Below are positions 63,113 through 64,000 of a stretch of 64,000 nt of DNA, piece by piece. A program made the translations under genes and the position numbers. The stretch spans positions 1-64,000 of the forward strand of contig NZ_JYLK01000013.1 in the NCBI RefSeq assembly GCF_001439805.1. Reading direction: 5' to 3'. The notes below the pieces were generated by a model. It was not told where the DNA came from. It saw only the letters and a list, made by a program, of their open reading frames with translations, and ran no database searches. This DNA is from Pseudomonas trivialis (lineage in GTDB: Bacteria > Pseudomonadota > Gammaproteobacteria > Pseudomonadales > Pseudomonadaceae). The number at the start of each line of letters is the position of its first letter. Position 1 is the first letter of the stretch.

Positions 63113-64000
63113 TTAAACCCGGGCCTGATCCAGGCCGCTCAACGCCAGCAACGCACCGATTTCCGGTTCGCGTCCACGGAAGCGCTTGAACAGATCCATC
63201 GCAGGCTCTGCGCCACCCTGGGCGAGTACGGTCTCGCGGAACGCCTTACCCACTACCGGGTTAAACAATCCTTCTTCCACAAAGCGCGAAAATGCATCGG
63301 CGGCCAACACTTCGGCCCATTTGTAGCTGTAATAACCCGCCGCATAACCGCCCGCAAAAATATGCGAGAACGTATTGGCAAACCGGATATAAGCGGGTGG
63401 TGACAACACAGACACTTCCTGACTCACCGCTGCCATGAATACCGTCGGGTCAGGCACCTGCGAGCGGGCATGCAGTTCAAAATCGAAGAGCGCCAATTCA
63501 ACCTGACGACACATCGCCAAACCGGCCTGGAAACTGCGCGACTCAACCAGCCGATTCAATAGCTCGTCCGGCAGCGGCTGACCATTATCCACATGACGAC
63601 TTAAGCCACGCAGCACTTGCGGTTGCCAGCACCAATTCTCCATAAACTGGCTAGGCAGTTCGACGGCATCCCATGCCACGCCATTGACACCCGCAACACC
63701 CGACTGCTCGACCCGGGTCAACAAATGGTGAAGACCATGCCCGAACTCATGAAACAAGGTCACTACTTCGTTATGGGTCAACAAGGCAGGCTCCCCCTGC
63801 ATGGCCGGAGCGAAATTGCAGACCAGATAGGCCATCGGCGCGTGCAACACGCCTTGTCTGTCTCGCCGACGGCTGCGACATCCATCCATCCACGCCCCTG
63901 CCCGCTTGTTCGGTCGCGCATAAAGGTCCAGGAAGAAACGTCCCACCACCACGTCCTGTTCAACGACTTCAAAAAAACACACTTCGGGGTGCCATGTATC
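63113..64000 (-). CDS. prlC: Oligopeptidase A-like M3 metallopeptidase (5' part outside the window)
   Basis: The C-terminal ~296 residues of a zinc oligopeptidase of family M3. The reading frame stays open to the window edge, so the start lies beyond 64000. Zinc motif HEFGH (in TLFHEFGHGLHHLL), GVNGVAWDAVELPSQFMENW, and FSHIFAGGYAAGYYSYKWAE are present. It resembles PrlC/OpdA, which degrades short peptides and signal-peptide fragments. Substitutions throughout relative to the housekeeping form I recall suggest a paralogue. It is convergent with the aminopeptidase gene. Confidence 0.9.
   Translation of the reverse strand, partial: DTWHPEVCFFEVVEQDVVVGRFFLDLYARPNKRAGAWMDGCRSRRRDRQGVLHAPMAYLVCNFAPAMQGEPALLTHNEVVTLFHEFGHGLHHLLTRVEQSGVAGVNGVAWDAVELPSQFMENWCWQPQVLRGLSRHVDNGQPLPDELLNRLVESRSFQAGLAMCRQVELALFDFELHARSQVPDPTVFMAAVSQEVSVLSPPAYIRFANTFSHIFAGGYAAGYYSYKWAEVLAADAFSRFVEEGLFNPVVGKAFRETVLAQGGAEPAMDLFKRFRGREPEIGALLALSGLDQARV

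Overview
The window reads as chromosome of a Pseudomonas of the P. fluorescens group. This is inferred from the high G+C content, the ~1620-residue NAD-glutamate dehydrogenase, AcnB, the six-gene Bat (aerotolerance) operon, small Pseudomonas-type proteins of the DUF5629 and DUF6434 kind, a perfect ANR box, and many REP-type inverted repeats of the GTGGGAGGGGGCTTGC and GTGGCGAGCGGGCTTGCC families. No rRNA, tRNA, CRISPR array, IS element or phage gene was seen.

Layout. 1-511: array of ~149-nt repeats and REP hairpins. 0.5-4.8 kb: small enzymes (DUF6434, NTF2-like, dienelactone hydrolase, DUF2252, class C beta-lactamase). 4.76-7.62 kb: the most unusual locus, a divergent pair with visibly lower G+C. 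One gene is a (geranylgeranyl-type) polyprenyl synthase. The other fuses an isopentenyl-diphosphate isomerase to a class I terpene synthase. 7.66-9.3 kb: miaE and an ANR-controlled universal stress protein. 9.96-12.6 kb: acnB. 12.8-17.9 kb: an amino-acid permease, a 2-hydroxyacid dehydrogenase, a phosphotransferase/SDR pair and tag. 18.1-21.0 kb: a dicarboxylate symporter followed by two GntR/FCD regulators. 21.1-26.0 kb: gdhB. 27.1-33.9 kb: moxR-DUF58-DUF4381-VWA-VWA/TPR-BatD, a translationally coupled envelope-stress operon. 34.4-39.8 kb: sbcD-sbcC-GST. 40.2-41.7 kb: lactonase and DUF5629. 41.8-51.6 kb: two tandem giant paralogues (1626 and 1598 aa) of the dermonecrotic-toxin-like DUF6543 family. 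51.6-55.1 kb: a YCF48/BNR protein with an RND/MMPL exporter. 55.4-60.0 kb: lipoproteins, a Gfo/Idh/MocA oxidoreductase, an NCS2 permease and trxB. 60.3-64.0 kb: an A+T-rich promoter, then metC, a leucyl aminopeptidase and an M3 oligopeptidase that runs off the window, all looking like accessory paralogues.

How genes work together. The two terpene genes can between them isomerise IPP/DMAPP, elongate to a prenyl diphosphate and cyclise it, so they form a nearly self-contained terpenoid pathway. The Bat operon combines a MoxR ATPase with membrane-anchored VWA proteins. SbcCD is a complete nuclease. The DUF6543 pair is collinear over its whole length and each copy has a potential hairpin over its translation start. 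The metC/peptidase cluster would break peptides down to amino acids and cleave C-S bonds. Two long near-identical repeat blocks lie in inverse orientation at 9.35 and 34.0 kb.

All functional calls come from motif and length recognition by eye; no database search was run.
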